A DNA stretch of 23,375 nt from a virus (IMGVR_UViG_3300028654_000491:1-23375), one strand, 5' to 3'. Positions 7,323 to 16,100 are shown, numbered from the stretch's first letter. Translations and numbers: made by a program. Notes: a model not told the origin generated them from the letters alone.

Positions 7323-10284
7323 ATTCTCTAAAATGATGTTTAGTCATCTAAACTCTTCAGAGGATGTAAAAAATTGGGTTAGACTGTTTCTAGACTTGGA
7401 AATCCCTCTAGAAATAACTGATCCAGATAGCAATTCTAGTCCATTAGATGCTATTTGGCAAATCTACAACACTTTCAAAACAAATAGTGGTGATAAAAAT
7501 CCTGGTTATATACTTATGTCATGTCGAGAAGGCATGAAAACAGTTAGTGTTGCTATTCTTGAGACTCTTCTTTTGACACACTTTTCCTTAGACATTGGTC
7601 ACGCCGCCGCCACAGAAGAACAGTCGGCTGTTGCTCTTGGTTATATAGATAGTTTTTTAATGAAAATAGAACCATTAATGTTAGTCGCTGGATGGACTAA
7701 CTTAACTCAGAATAAACGTCTTTTTAAATTTAAAACTCCAGAACAAAAAAGACCATTCATAAAAATCGTTATTTGTACTCCTAAGGGAATGAACAGTCTT
7801 CACTCCAACGTTCTTTTCCTAGACGAGTTGGACTTAGCTGATCCCAAAGCACTTTCCGAAGGTAAATATATTACCAGTCATAGCAAAGGTATTTATGGTG
7901 TAAAGGTATATCTTTCTACTCGTAAATATGCATACGGAAACATGTCCATCGCCATTGATCGAGCGCCGGACATGAATTATAAGATTATCAACTGGAATAT
8001 TATAGATATCTGTGAAAGATGTCCTCCAGAGAGACATTTACCAAATGGTCCAAAACAAAACGTGTACATTGGTAAAAATTTACCATTAAAAAATTTGACA
8101 ATAGAAGAATTCAATATTCTTCCAGATATAGAAAAGCCAAAATGGGATCTCATAGAAAATGTTCACCAGGGATGTGCAAAATGTCCTCTGTTGCCTGTAT
8201 GTAAAACGCGATTAGCTAATAAGTCTCCTGAAGCAACTGGAGGTTTTCATAAACCCATAGTATCCGTTATACAGTCTTTCCTAGAAAATGATCCAGATTC
8301 TGCTGAAGCACAGTTAATGTGTTTTGGACCGACAACTCAGATTCTTATGTCTGATGGTACATCCAAAAGCATAGAAAATGTCAAAATAGGAGACAGAGTA
8401 ATCACGCATGTTGGATCATCAAAAAGGGTTATTGAAGTTTTTAAGCGTAAATATGAAGGCGATGTTTATTTAGTTGACAATGTTAACTGGAAACATTTTG
8501 ATTCCACTATAGCAACCCCAGAGCACCCGTACTTTATTAATGGAAAAGAATTTAAAAGTATTTCCAATATTTTACCATTTAAATTTGATCGCTTTGGAGG
8601 CCTTAAATCGAAAGGTGATTACGTTTCTTTGCCAATAGAGTATGAGCCCTATGATTCTACAGAAATTAGATTTAAAGATTTGGTAAACAAGGAAACTAAA
8701 TCCTTGGGGGGAAAGATTAGACTTAAGCATTCAACGGGACGTTACATTCCTGAAAAATTCAATTTAAACTATGATTTTGGGTGGATGATAGGCTATTATG
8801 CCGCAGAAGGATATGTTAGTGAACGTACATATTCTAAAGAAAAACGCTGTACTTCCATTACTTTTTGTTCAGATGTACGAGAGATAGATTACCATGAACG
8901 TGTTAGAAAATTTGCCTCTTCGATAGGATTGTCAACATCAGAACTCGCTTCGAAAAAGGGAAACGGGTATACAATTGATTACTACAATACCACTATTGCT
9001 GAATTATTTCTGGCAATGTGTGGACGATATAGTGACAAGAAAAAGTTTCACCCAAAACTTATGGATGCGAATCTAAATTTCTTGAAGGGAATTCTTGAAG
9101 GTTTTGATGCTGGAGATGGCACTAAGAGAAAAAAGCCCTATAAAGAACTTACTACCACAAGCTACGATTTGGCATCACAATTGTTTACTATTGCGGCTCG
9201 ATTAGGACTTTGTCCACGCATAACTAAAAAACCATCCGTTAAGGATCGTAAACAAGCTTACCTGGTTCATTATATTGACATGGACCATATATATAAACAA
9301 AAGCGAACAAAGTTTAAGTTTGAAAATAAATACAATCAGTATCGTATAGATAATCTCTCTACAAAATCATACAATGGGTATGTGTACAATATTGAAGTAG
9401 AAAAAGATCACAGCTACATTGCAAATGGCGTCGCGGTACACAATTGCTGGAAACCCGGCAGTACTGGATTGGTTTATCCTAGATTTAGTAAAACAGAAAA
9501 TATCATCACATTAAAACAAGCTTGGGAAACTTTATTTGGACCTACAAACAAAGCCGTTAATGAGCTTATGTTACTTCATGCGATGAAAAATCTTGGAATA
9601 CTTTTTTATGCTGGAATAGACTGGGGTTATGTTCATGATACGACTTTTTTGATAGTGGCTATGATTCCAAATGGTGAGGTATGGCTCATGGAAACATACG
9701 CTTCTCCAGGATTGGAATTTGCAGATCAACTAGAGGTAGGAAAGGCTTATAGGGATAAATATACAATACATAAATGGTTTGCCGATACTGCAATGCCCTC
9801 TAATCTAAAATCTTTCAATAAAAATGGTATGAAATGTCCTAATTTCAAAAAAGATGTACTGGGTGGTGTGGAGGCTGTACGGTCGAAGATATCATCTGCA
9901 AGTGGAAAAAGATTCTTTAAAATCATACAAAATGAATCCAACAAAAAAGCTATAACGGCTATTAGTAAACACAGATTTATTTTGGATGGGCAGGGAAATC
10001 CTACTATGAACCCGGATGATGAAAGAGGGGTGGCTGATATCTGTGACTCCTTACGTTATATCGGTCAAAATTGTTTTCCGGTACGAGGCACCCAAAAACC
10101 AGAGGCTGTTTGGATGGATAATCACGGAAAACCTGTAAATCCACACGATCCAGAGCAAATGGCCGCAGCGGAAAGGGCTTCAATTCATCAGAATCAAATG
10201 AAAGAAGAAATAGCCAAAAGGGTAGGTGGAGAGCCTAATGTGATATCGTCTGGAAAAAAAGGTGGGTTCTATTTTACTTTTTGA
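7285..10284 (+). CDS. Large terminase subunit (TerL) interrupted by an intein
   Basis: This 999-aa precursor consists of about 624 aa of terminase and a 375-aa intein (residues 346-720). The terminase pumps DNA into the prohead and cuts it. The N-terminal ATPase shows a degenerate Walker A SCREGMKT (79-86), Walker B VLFLDE (D180, E181) and coupling motif YLSTRK. The C-terminal RNase H-like nuclease shows FYAGIDWG (D779), FADT (D834) and ADICDSL (D918/D921), a full acidic set. Between them lies an unusual Cys cluster: C243-x2-C246 with H251, then C297-x2-C300-x5-C306. The ATG at 7285 overlaps the small gene upstream; ATGs at 7333 and 7336 are alternatives, and none has a good ribosome site. 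Splicing would join M345 directly to C721. Confidence 0.92.
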   Translation: MDCSNLTELEKTEFSKMMFSHLNSSEDVKNWVRLFLDLEIPLEITDPDSNSSPLDAIWQIYNTFKTNSGDKNPGYILMSCREGMKTVSVAILETLLLTHFSLDIGHAAATEEQSAVALGYIDSFLMKIEPLMLVAGWTNLTQNKRLFKFKTPEQKRPFIKIVICTPKGMNSLHSNVLFLDELDLADPKALSEGKYITSHSKGIYGVKVYLSTRKYAYGNMSIAIDRAPDMNYKIINWNIIDICERCPPERHLPNGPKQNVYIGKNLPLKNLTIEEFNILPDIEKPKWDLIENVHQGCAKCPLLPVCKTRLANKSPEATGGFHKPIVSVIQSFLENDPDSAEAQLMCFGPTTQILMSDGTSKSIENVKIGDRVITHVGSSKRVIEVFKRKYEGDVYLVDNVNWKHFDSTIATPEHPYFINGKEFKSISNILPFKFDRFGGLKSKGDYVSLPIEYEPYDSTEIRFKDLVNKETKSLGGKIRLKHSTGRYIPEKFNLNYDFGWMIGYYAAEGYVSERTYSKEKRCTSITFCSDVREIDYHERVRKFASSIGLSTSELASKKGNGYTIDYYNTTIAELFLAMCGRYSDKKKFHPKLMDANLNFLKGILEGFDAGDGTKRKKPYKELTTTSYDLASQLFTIAARLGLCPRITKKPSVKDRKQAYLVHYIDMDHIYKQKRTKFKFENKYNQYRIDNLSTKSYNGYVYNIEVEKDHSYIANGVAVHNCWKPGSTGLVYPRFSKTENIITLKQAWETLFGPTNKAVNELMLLHAMKNLGILFYAGIDWGYVHDTTFLIVAMIPNGEVWLMETYASPGLEFADQLEVGKAYRDKYTIHKWFADTAMPSNLKSFNKNGMKCPNFKKDVLGGVEAVRSKISSASGKRFFKIIQNESNKKAITAISKHRFILDGQGNPTMNPDDERGVADICDSLRYIGQNCFPVRGTQKPEAVWMDNHGKPVNPHDPEQMAAAERASIHQNQMKEEIAKRVGGEPNVISSGKKGGFYFTF
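8320..9444 (+). mobile_element. Intein with LAGLIDADG homing endonuclease in TerL
   Basis: This is an in-frame insertion of 375 codons. It begins with the nucleophile Cys (residue 346, CFGPTTQILMSDG, block A), has block B TPEHPYF, and ends NGYVYNIEVEKDHSY through VAVHN with the penultimate His and terminal Asn (residues 719-720). The +1 extein residue is Cys. The centre carries both dodecapeptide motifs of a DOD endonuclease: FGWMIGYYAAEGY (498-510, acidic E508) and LKGILEGFDAGDG (600-612, acidic D611). All residues needed for splicing and cleavage appear intact, so it is probably active and mobile. It sits at the junction between the ATPase and nuclease domains of the terminase. Confidence 0.92.
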
Positions 10285-10355
10285 TATCCATAACTTATAG
10301 CGTTTTATTAGTTACAGAGCAATCTTAATGTAGGACTTTATCAAAAGGGTAAAAA

Positions 10356-11309
10356 ATGAGCACATTCAGTTTCTTAGTATATCTAAATGCATATTCTGAT
10401 CGTAAGTCAACAAATTCCCCTGATCGTGGCAATTTTAAGTGGACCAGGGATGTTAACGGCCTTCCGGTAGGTGGTCCTACTAGCCTAGATTTCGATTTGG
10501 CGCCTGGAGAGACCAAAACCCTTGTCAACGGCGCTAGGACCCTTACACAAGACGGTACAACGGAATATAGCATAGCTTTGGCCCCCTTTTCGACTACCAC
10601 TTACAATTTTTCATGGGTAGGCGGTACAAACCCGACTTTTAGGACTTCTAGAACGTCTGGCGCAGATGCTACCACTCAAGTAACGGTTACTGTCAATGGA
10701 ACAGTGGTTACTTTTACCTCTACTGGTGGTACCCCATTAAATTTAATCTCTGGTGGTGTTATAGCTGGCGATTACGTCACAATTGGTAATCTTTTCAATA
10801 GTTTAAATCAAGGACAATGGCAAATCATTGCCCTTACGGCTACTAGTTTTAGTGTAGTGAACCCTCAAGGGGTTAACGAAGGTCCAATTACGCTTGGAGC
10901 AGGATTTGCCAGTCAAGTTGACATCTATAGTGCGGCTGGGGTGCAAATTGGGGATACTCTGCAGATTTTTGGTGGATTTTCACCAGTTACTCAAGGATAT
11001 TACACAGTTACAGCGGTTACTGATAAATATTTGCAATTCTCTTCTCTCGGCTTACTTCCGACAGAAGGTCCTGTAACTACTGATGATATTGCTGTTTTCT
11101 CTGATGCACAGCGTTTTATCTATTTAGAATCTAACCAACATGTCTCTATGATAGTTAATAGTATAGCTGGTAATGAAATTAACCCGTTAGCAGACGGTGT
11201 TGGTCACAACGCTCCAGGTATATTTTTGAGAACATCGACGGTTTATAGTTTGACAGTTACTAATATAAGTGTCAACACTGCTAAATTGTTCTTTGCAGCA
11301 GTAAGGTAA
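10356..11309 (+). CDS. Putative virion structural protein (beta-rich)
   Basis: This 317-aa protein is rich in Thr, Ser, Gly and Val with many alternating hydrophobic runs and almost no Lys or Cys, typical of an all-beta virion protein such as a head decoration, spike or fibre component. Repeated units of the type GDYVTIGNLFNSLNQGQW, GDTLQIFGGFSPVTQGYY and the intervening TATSFSVV and TDKYLQFSS read like two related beta modules of about 65 residues (about 135-250). The gene lies between TerL and the portal gene, so it is very likely part of the capsid. An AAAGGG ribosome site precedes ATG 10356. I could not name a specific family. Confidence 0.65.
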   Translation: MSTFSFLVYLNAYSDRKSTNSPDRGNFKWTRDVNGLPVGGPTSLDFDLAPGETKTLVNGARTLTQDGTTEYSIALAPFSTTTYNFSWVGGTNPTFRTSRTSGADATTQVTVTVNGTVVTFTSTGGTPLNLISGGVIAGDYVTIGNLFNSLNQGQWQIIALTATSFSVVNPQGVNEGPITLGAGFASQVDIYSAAGVQIGDTLQIFGGFSPVTQGYYTVTAVTDKYLQFSSLGLLPTEGPVTTDDIAVFSDAQRFIYLESNQHVSMIVNSIAGNEINPLADGVGHNAPGIFLRTSTVYSLTVTNISVNTAKLFFAAVR

Positions 11310-11310
11310 T

Positions 11311-13179
11311 ATGAGTGATACCACAAATAACGATATCAGTAAACAACTAGCCGATGCGGCGAAAGCTGCTCAGACTATTTCCGAAGCCAATAAAAAGGGC
11401 GTTGTTTTCTCTATGGGGCAATCTGCTGACGGTGTTTTAGAAAAAGCAGGATATGAGCCCACTAATCCCAATTCGCAATTGATGTATACGCTTCAACAGG
11501 CGGCTGGAAGTGCTAACAAGAAAGCTCCCAGATTAGCTTTTACTGAAAATCCAGCACCTACCGATAACTACCTTGGTTTGTATAAGTCCAAAAGACGACT
11601 TCTGCCCGATGAAGTTCTTAAGCAGATTCGCCTTCAAGACCATTTAGTGGCTTCCATCCTACGTGCTCGTGGAAGTACGATGAGCCTTTTTGGCCATCTA
11701 CGAAAGGATCGTTTTGATGTAGGTGTGGAATTATCGTTAAAACAAGAATTTTATGATGTTTTGACTCCAGAACAATATGAAAAAGTTACGGAGCGCATGA
11801 AAAAGGTCGAACGCCTGATTCTTAATTGCGGCCATACTGCTGGTCTAGAACACCATGATAAAATGACTTTGGCTCAATTCATGGATATTCAAACCCAGAA
11901 TGGATTGAACTTCGCAAGATTCGGAACAGAAATAATTTATGATAGAGAAGCAGAACCAGATGAAGATGGGAACTATCCTTTTCATCGTTTTAGACCGGTA
12001 GACGTTGGTACTATTTATAAAACTGTTCGTAAGGGTGAATATATCGGAAACACCTTGCGAGAAACAGCTATGAAGATGCTGGAAAGCATCACTGGTGATA
12101 AACCCAAGATTGATCTACAGAAGTTAAAAGAAGATAAATATGCTTGGTTGCAAGTTATCGATGGCACTCCACGTCAAGCATTTACTCACAGAGAAATGTT
12201 AGTTTACAATCTTTTCCCATGTACTGATATCGAAATGAATGGTTATCCAGTGTCTCCTATTGATACTGCGGTTAGCTCCATCACTACCCACATTTCTATT
12301 GATGCGTACAAGAAGCTTTACTTCCAAAACGGTAGAGCCACAAAGGGGATGTTGGTTATTAAATCGGATGAAGTTGATGAATCAGTCCTTAACAACATCA
12401 AGCTTCAATTCAATGCTTCTGTAAACAACGTTGCTAATAGCTTCCGAACGCCCATATTCGGCCTTGGGAAAGAAGACGATATCGATTGGTTGCCATTTGC
12501 TGGGGAAGGTCTGCAAGATCGTGAATTTGAATTTATGTACGATCAAATTGCTAGAAATATCATGTCCGTATTCAGCATGTCTCCTGATGAACTTCCTGGA
12601 TATAGTCACCTTTCTCGCGGAACTAACAGCCAAACGCTTTCTGAATCAAATAATGAATTTAAACTCACAGCGGCTAGGGATACTGGATTAAGGCCTTTGA
12701 TTGCAAAGTTTCAGACATTCTTTAATCAATTATTGTTTCCACTCATAGATCCGCTGTTGGCCAAAATCTGTGAAATCAAATTCTGTGGAATTGATGCTCA
12801 ATCCAAAGAACAAGAATCTACGCGTTTACAGCAAGATATGTCTACCCACATGTCTTACGATGAAGTCTTGAATGCGGTAGACAAAGATGCTGTTGGCGAA
12901 ATGATGGGCGGCTTGGTTCCGTTCAATGAACGATATCAATTGATTTTAGACAAATACAAAAACGTTGGCGAGATAATGGGTACGTTTTTGGGCGATGCTT
13001 CTGCTATGGTAGACCCATTGCTTAGATATAAGCGTGACCCGTTCTTTTTGCAATGGCTACAACTTGTAGCTCAAGTTAATCCTGCAGCTGCACAAGCTTA
13101 TTTCTTGCCACGTCCGTTTGCTATGGATATACTTAAAATGGTAGTCGCTGATTCATTAGAGGAAGAAGATGAAAAATAG
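11311..13179 (+). CDS. Portal protein
   Basis: This 622-aa protein has the features of a phage portal, the dodecameric ring at the head vertex through which DNA passes and on which TerL docks. Recognisable parts are LRARGSTMSLFGHL near residue 110, a wing-like region with GLNFARFGTEIIYDRE (about 197-212) and FHRFRPVDVGTIY, and a stem/crown helix region. In the latter, MSPDELPGYSHLSRGTNSQT is followed by a long helix ending in TFFNQLLFPLID, as in HK97/SPP1-type portals. The ATG comes one base after the preceding stop, with AAGGT as its ribosome site. Position after TerL and before a Mu gpF-like gene is the classic head-module order. Confidence 0.88.
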   Translation: MSDTTNNDISKQLADAAKAAQTISEANKKGVVFSMGQSADGVLEKAGYEPTNPNSQLMYTLQQAAGSANKKAPRLAFTENPAPTDNYLGLYKSKRRLLPDEVLKQIRLQDHLVASILRARGSTMSLFGHLRKDRFDVGVELSLKQEFYDVLTPEQYEKVTERMKKVERLILNCGHTAGLEHHDKMTLAQFMDIQTQNGLNFARFGTEIIYDREAEPDEDGNYPFHRFRPVDVGTIYKTVRKGEYIGNTLRETAMKMLESITGDKPKIDLQKLKEDKYAWLQVIDGTPRQAFTHREMLVYNLFPCTDIEMNGYPVSPIDTAVSSITTHISIDAYKKLYFQNGRATKGMLVIKSDEVDESVLNNIKLQFNASVNNVANSFRTPIFGLGKEDDIDWLPFAGEGLQDREFEFMYDQIARNIMSVFSMSPDELPGYSHLSRGTNSQTLSESNNEFKLTAARDTGLRPLIAKFQTFFNQLLFPLIDPLLAKICEIKFCGIDAQSKEQESTRLQQDMSTHMSYDEVLNAVDKDAVGEMMGGLVPFNERYQLILDKYKNVGEIMGTFLGDASAMVDPLLRYKRDPFFLQWLQLVAQVNPAAAQAYFLPRPFAMDILKMVVADSLEEEDEK

Positions 13180-13819
13180 TCAATTAAATTACAAAAGCAA
13201 ATATTTTGAATTGCGTTCCAAGTACATTAATGATTTGGATACCGCTTTTAGGTTGGGCGTTGAAGAAGGAATGAAAAGCGCTCAACAACAGCAGGCTATG
13301 GATGCTCAAGCTCAAGCTCAAGAGGCTCAGATGGCACAAGCTCAGGCGTTGGCCGGTGGACAGCCTGGAGAACAACCTGGCGGAGAACAGCCAGGTGGAA
13401 ATGACCAACCGGGCATGGAGAGTCAATCTGAAGAGGGGCAGCCGCAGCCTGGTATGGAAGGGCAACCTTCTGAACTTGATCAGCATATTGGGAAACTCGA
13501 AGGAATGCTTGGTCAAAATACAGATCCTGAAATTCAAAAGAGTTTGAATGAGATCAAAAACCTCAGAAAGGCAGAGAAGTTTGCTATAGAGATGAAGAAA
13601 TCAGAAAAAGCCATTGCTGGCATAGCCAAAGCTTTGCATAAGCCAGGTTTCAAGCTAAACGCATTGGCTCAGCATAATTTGTCTGATACTGCAAAGAAAT
13701 CTGTCAGCATGCAGCACAAAATCGTCAACGATATTATGGAAAAATGGCAAAAAGAAGAAAGCAACGCTTCAAAAGATATTACAAATATTCTTAATATTGA
13801 AAATCTGATTAAGGAATAA
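13169..13819 (+). CDS. Portal-adjacent low-complexity protein (possible scaffold or head accessory)
   Basis: This 216-aa protein is encoded 11 bases inside the end of the portal gene. It has three parts: a charged helical N-terminus (1-37), a low-complexity middle (about 38-105) of Gln/Ala then Gly-Gln-Pro-Glu repeats (QPGEQPGGEQPGG and relatives), and a Lys-rich helical C-terminus (about 105-216). The DNA under the middle part shows short tandem units (CTCAAG repeats near 13304-13322), a spot prone to slippage. A helical, disordered-linker protein beside the portal fits a scaffold, core or portal-accessory role. This is inference from position and composition. Confidence 0.6.
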   Translation: MKNSQLNYKSKYFELRSKYINDLDTAFRLGVEEGMKSAQQQQAMDAQAQAQEAQMAQAQALAGGQPGEQPGGEQPGGNDQPGMESQSEEGQPQPGMEGQPSELDQHIGKLEGMLGQNTDPEIQKSLNEIKNLRKAEKFAIEMKKSEKAIAGIAKALHKPGFKLNALAQHNLSDTAKKSVSMQHKIVNDIMEKWQKEESNASKDITNILNIENLIKE

Positions 13820-13823
13820 AAAA

Positions 13824-14585
13824 GTGTTTGGCATTAGTAGTAATGGTAAGGAAGCTCTAGGCCAAACCGTAGAAGATATCTTCGACCGAATAGCACTTCA
13901 GCTATTGGGGAACATCCCTAAGTTACAAAGCAAAAAGCAACTAGTACTTTCATATCAGCCTAACTTTGGTCTATCCCATTTGTTCGTACAGGGAATGGCC
14001 AACAAAGCTCCTAATGAAATTGAAAAAGATGTACTAAAAAGCATGCTTGAAAGTGCTTATGGCTATATCGAATCTCTTAAAAACAAGACCAAATCAGACA
14101 TCACAGAGCAATTAGATGGTCTAGCTAGAGAAGCCCGCCTAGGAAAAAGAAAGATTTCCAAGGAAGAAGTGCAGTCGATTCTTAATAAAGAATTTAAACG
14201 TGCCAAATCCCATATGGCCGCCATTGCAGAGCAAGAAGGAACCAAATTTCGTAACCTGGGAAGCATGATGGATATCGCACGAGTTTCATCTTCTTTGGGC
14301 GATGCAGATCCTACTGTTTTCTTTGTGGTTGTTAGGGATAATGTCCTGTGCAATGAATGTCGAAGATTACATTTGATGCCGGATGGCGTTACGCCGCGTC
14401 TATATAAACTTTCTGAACTCAAGCAGGGATACCACAAACGTGGTGAGGACAATCCATCAGCCTTTGGCTTGCATCCCCATTGTAGGTGTACGCTTACGTA
14501 TTTATCTTCCGGTTTTGGATTTAAAGAAGGCAAGTTAAAGTATCAAGAAGAAGGATTTGATGCCTATCAAGAACAGAGAACTTAG
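13824..14585 (+). CDS. Mu gpF-like head morphogenesis protein
   Basis: This 253-aa protein has a C-terminal domain with the Mu gpF signature: VVRDNVLCNECRRLHLM (about 172-188) followed by FGLHPHCRCTLTYL (about 212-225). The CxxC and HPxCRC residues probably bind a metal. The N-terminal part is helical and charged. gpF-like minor capsid proteins sit next to the portal and help head assembly, which agrees with its place as the last head gene here. It starts with GTG 13824, eight bases after AAGGA. Its stop overlaps the stop of the convergent minus-strand gene (14582-14584), leaving no room for a separate terminator. Confidence 0.8.
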   Translation: MFGISSNGKEALGQTVEDIFDRIALQLLGNIPKLQSKKQLVLSYQPNFGLSHLFVQGMANKAPNEIEKDVLKSMLESAYGYIESLKNKTKSDITEQLDGLAREARLGKRKISKEEVQSILNKEFKRAKSHMAAIAEQEGTKFRNLGSMMDIARVSSSLGDADPTVFFVVVRDNVLCNECRRLHLMPDGVTPRLYKLSELKQGYHKRGEDNPSAFGLHPHCRCTLTYLSSGFGFKEGKLKYQEEGFDAYQEQRT

Positions 14586-14770
14586 TCTTTCACGCCCCAT
14601 TTTTCGTGCATTATAATTACTTTTTCTCCATCTGATGCTATATCATTTGCTGGAAATTGATATTGACATTCTTCAGGTTCATTTACTTCAATCATCAAAT
14701 CTACTTCGGCATCAGGTGGCAATTTTAATTGAAACCATTGCAATCTTTCAATTAGCTTAGATAGTTTCAT
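14582..14770 (-). CDS. Small hypothetical protein, 62 aa
   Basis: This is a 62-aa acidic soluble protein. The N-terminal pattern KLIERLQWFQLKLPPDAEVDLMIE (given here only as its span, residues 5-28) is the common small phage fold in which a helix ending LPPDAEV leads into beta strands. Its function is unknown. A GGAGTG ribosome site precedes ATG 14770, within an upstream stretch TTAATTTTTGGAG that also occurs, nearly unchanged, before the oxygenase gene at 19311. It is the last gene of the minus-strand accessory operon and meets the head operon tail to tail. Confidence 0.65.
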   Translation of the reverse strand: MKLSKLIERLQWFQLKLPPDAEVDLMIEVNEPEECQYQFPANDIASDGEKVIIMHEKWGVKD

Positions 14771-14784
14771 TCACACTCCAAAAA

Positions 14785-15045
14785 TTAATTTCTCGGAAAA
14801 TAATGGTAATAAACAATCAATCCCCAACTCAGAGCCTCTACAAGATAGTTAATCGTCAAAATTAAATCAAAACCATAATTCAAGAATAAGTAAGAATACA
14901 TAAAGATCGCGCCCAAGAAGATCATCCAGGCGATGGATACCGGCGTTCCTACACTTTTCCCCGCCTTAAATGTTTGATATGCAGCAGGAACTCCGCAGTA
15001 TCCAAAACAAAAACCGCCTAAAACTCCCAACAATTTTGTGATCAT
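14785..15045 (-). CDS. SemiSWEET/PQ-loop-like membrane protein
   Basis: This 86-aa protein has three predicted membrane helices, the size and topology of a SemiSWEET half-transporter. Helix 1 (about 3-24) ends in CGVPAAYQTFKAGKS, equivalent to the PQ-loop segment (Pro, then Gln and Lys-Ser) of the family. Helix 2 (about 36-56) has the WMIFLGAIFMYSYLFLNYG pattern, and helix 3 (about 58-80) contains the conserved Asn (TINYLVEA). SemiSWEETs dimerise and carry small sugars. The exact PQ dipeptide is altered here (PA), so the substrate is open. An AGGA ribosome site lies before ATG 15045. It is read with two other very small membrane protein genes. Confidence 0.7.
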   Translation of the reverse strand: MITKLLGVLGGFCFGYCGVPAAYQTFKAGKSVGTPVSIAWMIFLGAIFMYSYLFLNYGFDLILTINYLVEALSWGLIVYYHYFPRN

Positions 15046-15058
15046 ATATCGCTTCCTG

Positions 15059-15238
15059 TCATCTTAAATTATCTATATCTTCATTTGCAGATATGGTTGT
15101 TACTATAAAGAATTCTACAAGTAACACAACAAATATAACCATTGAAATCGGATATGTATTAAAAAGCCATCCCAATAAAAGTGGCACCGCGAAGGCACTA
15201 ACAATAATCAGATGTACTGCCAGAATCTTTTTTAACAT
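15059..15238 (-). CDS. Small two-helix membrane protein, 59 aa
   Basis: This 59-aa protein starts at ATG 15238 behind a strong GAGGAAAG ribosome site and stops with TGA 15059-15061. Two hydrophobic segments are visible: about residues 4-27 (ILAVHLIIVSAFAVPLLLGW) and 31-50 (SMVIFVVLLVEFFIVTTI), separated by a short NTYP turn, with an acidic-polar tail ANEDIDNLR. Its function is unknown. It follows a long non-coding stretch and precedes the SemiSWEET-like gene by 13 bases. Confidence 0.65.
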   Translation of the reverse strand: MLKKILAVHLIIVSAFAVPLLLGWLFNTYPISMVIFVVLLVEFFIVTTISANEDIDNLR

Positions 15239-15576
15239 AACTTTCCTCTAAAATATTAACTACGATTCGGGATTTTGCCACTCGTGCGCCTTGTCTCCCC
15301 ACATCAGTGCTAACTTAGTGGAACCTTTGTGCAGAACGCTTTCAGTACCCAAAAATTAAGGCTCGTTTGTTTCTACCCTTAGCACGGGCCGTAGCTTCAT
15401 CATGTGGCACGTCTTACGACTCAGGCTTCTCAGCCCTACCTTACGGGCAAGTACACTAGTTACCTCGCCGCCACTGACTATTAATGGGCAGGCCCCTTCA
15501 CGGTCCTTTTCACCAGGCTAGTGCGGTTGTTGACTTCTAGCTGCCTCACGCATTGTACTGGCACCCAATAAAATGT

Positions 15577-15667
15577 GCTGGTGGGTCGGTGAACTGCCAA
15601 CTCGAACGCGACCAATCAAAACAGAGCCGACCTGTGTATCCTCTAAGCGACTTACATCGCCACCAGC
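15577..15667 (-). ncRNA. Structured RNA element E2 of the GCTGGYG family
   Basis: This 91-base element is closed by GCTGGTG (15667-15661) with CACCAGC (15583-15577), 7 perfect pairs. It is followed by a GCGA/TCGC hairpin and contains GGTCGG...CCGACC. Its 3' end ACCGACCCACCAGCAC matches that of element E3 in 14 of 16 bases. The length and closing helix recall a tRNA, but no anticodon arm or standard T-loop can be drawn. Confidence 0.55.
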
Positions 15668-15985
15668 TAAAAATTTTTTTTCAAAGAATCGGAATTACAC
15701 CGACTTGCCATATATGAAGTCATTGAGCATCTGCCGACTCCATCACATTCTTATTCCGCAAATTACTTAAATACCCAAAAGACTTAACTTGCAAGGTTTC
15801 GTTATTACCCTAATGTCACGGGTATCCACCTCGAACTCTTAGGCCAAATACCGGTGGGCTAAACGCCGTAACGGTACGTTTCATTTGCACGTGTCATGTC
15901 CACGCCGTCTTTGAAAATCTGTGCGGATCTCTCTCCGCTTGTCACGATTTCACTCGTCGCCTACAGAGCTACTGTAAGAACGGTT

Positions 15986-16095
15986 GCTGGCGGGCTAACT
16001 TCGGGGGCGACCCTGTTTTAACATCCTAGATTCCTCAAAGGTGCGGAAGATTCGCGCAATCATCCGAGCGTTTCTCATTCAACGCCGCCGCCAGC
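15986..16095 (-). ncRNA. Structured RNA element E1 of the GCTGGYG family
   Basis: This 110-base element is closed by GCTGGCGG (16095-16088) with CCGCCAGC (15993-15986), 8 perfect pairs. The hairpin GCGTT/AACGC follows at once, then CGGA-GATT/AATC-TCCG. Its 5' end matches element E3 in 16 of 18 bases (GCTGGYGGCGGCGTKGAA). It starts five bases after the stop of the small membrane protein gene, with no convincing promoter of its own. Confidence 0.6.
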
Positions 16096-16100
16096 TAAAC

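Larger units (their letters stand above)
15239..16100 (-). ncRNA. About 860-base non-coding, hairpin-rich region
   Basis: No credible gene lies here on either strand, the base composition is richer in G and C than the neighbours, and the minus strand is packed with short hairpins. Examples: TACAG/CTGTA (5-base loop), ACGA/TCGT, GCGGA/TCCGC, AACG-CCG/CGG-CGTT, AGTCGG/CCGATT, GGCT-GAGA-AGCC and GTC-GTAA-GAC (GNRA-type loop). The elements at 15986-16095 and 15577-15667 are embedded in it. It lies in line with the minus-strand operon that begins upstream of the cytochrome gene. Size, phage origin and ornate folding recall large phage RNAs such as GOLLD or ROOL, but I cannot confirm a match. It could instead be several separate RNAs. 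Confidence 0.6.

Noticed and set aside
13300-13480. Tandem repeats as a CRISPR or regulatory array
   Set aside because: They are short in-frame coding repeats for Gln/Ala and Gly/Gln/Pro, without spacers.
14063-14533. 156-codon open frame on the minus strand
   Set aside because: It is antisense to the Mu gpF-like gene, whose conserved motifs are clear.
15577-15667. E2 as an ordinary tRNA
   Set aside because: Length and closing helix fit, but no 7-base anticodon loop with a 5-bp stem or standard T-loop can be drawn.
15573-15770. 65-codon plus-strand open frame in the non-coding block
   Set aside because: It has no ribosome site and low-plausibility protein content, and it overlaps well-paired RNA elements.
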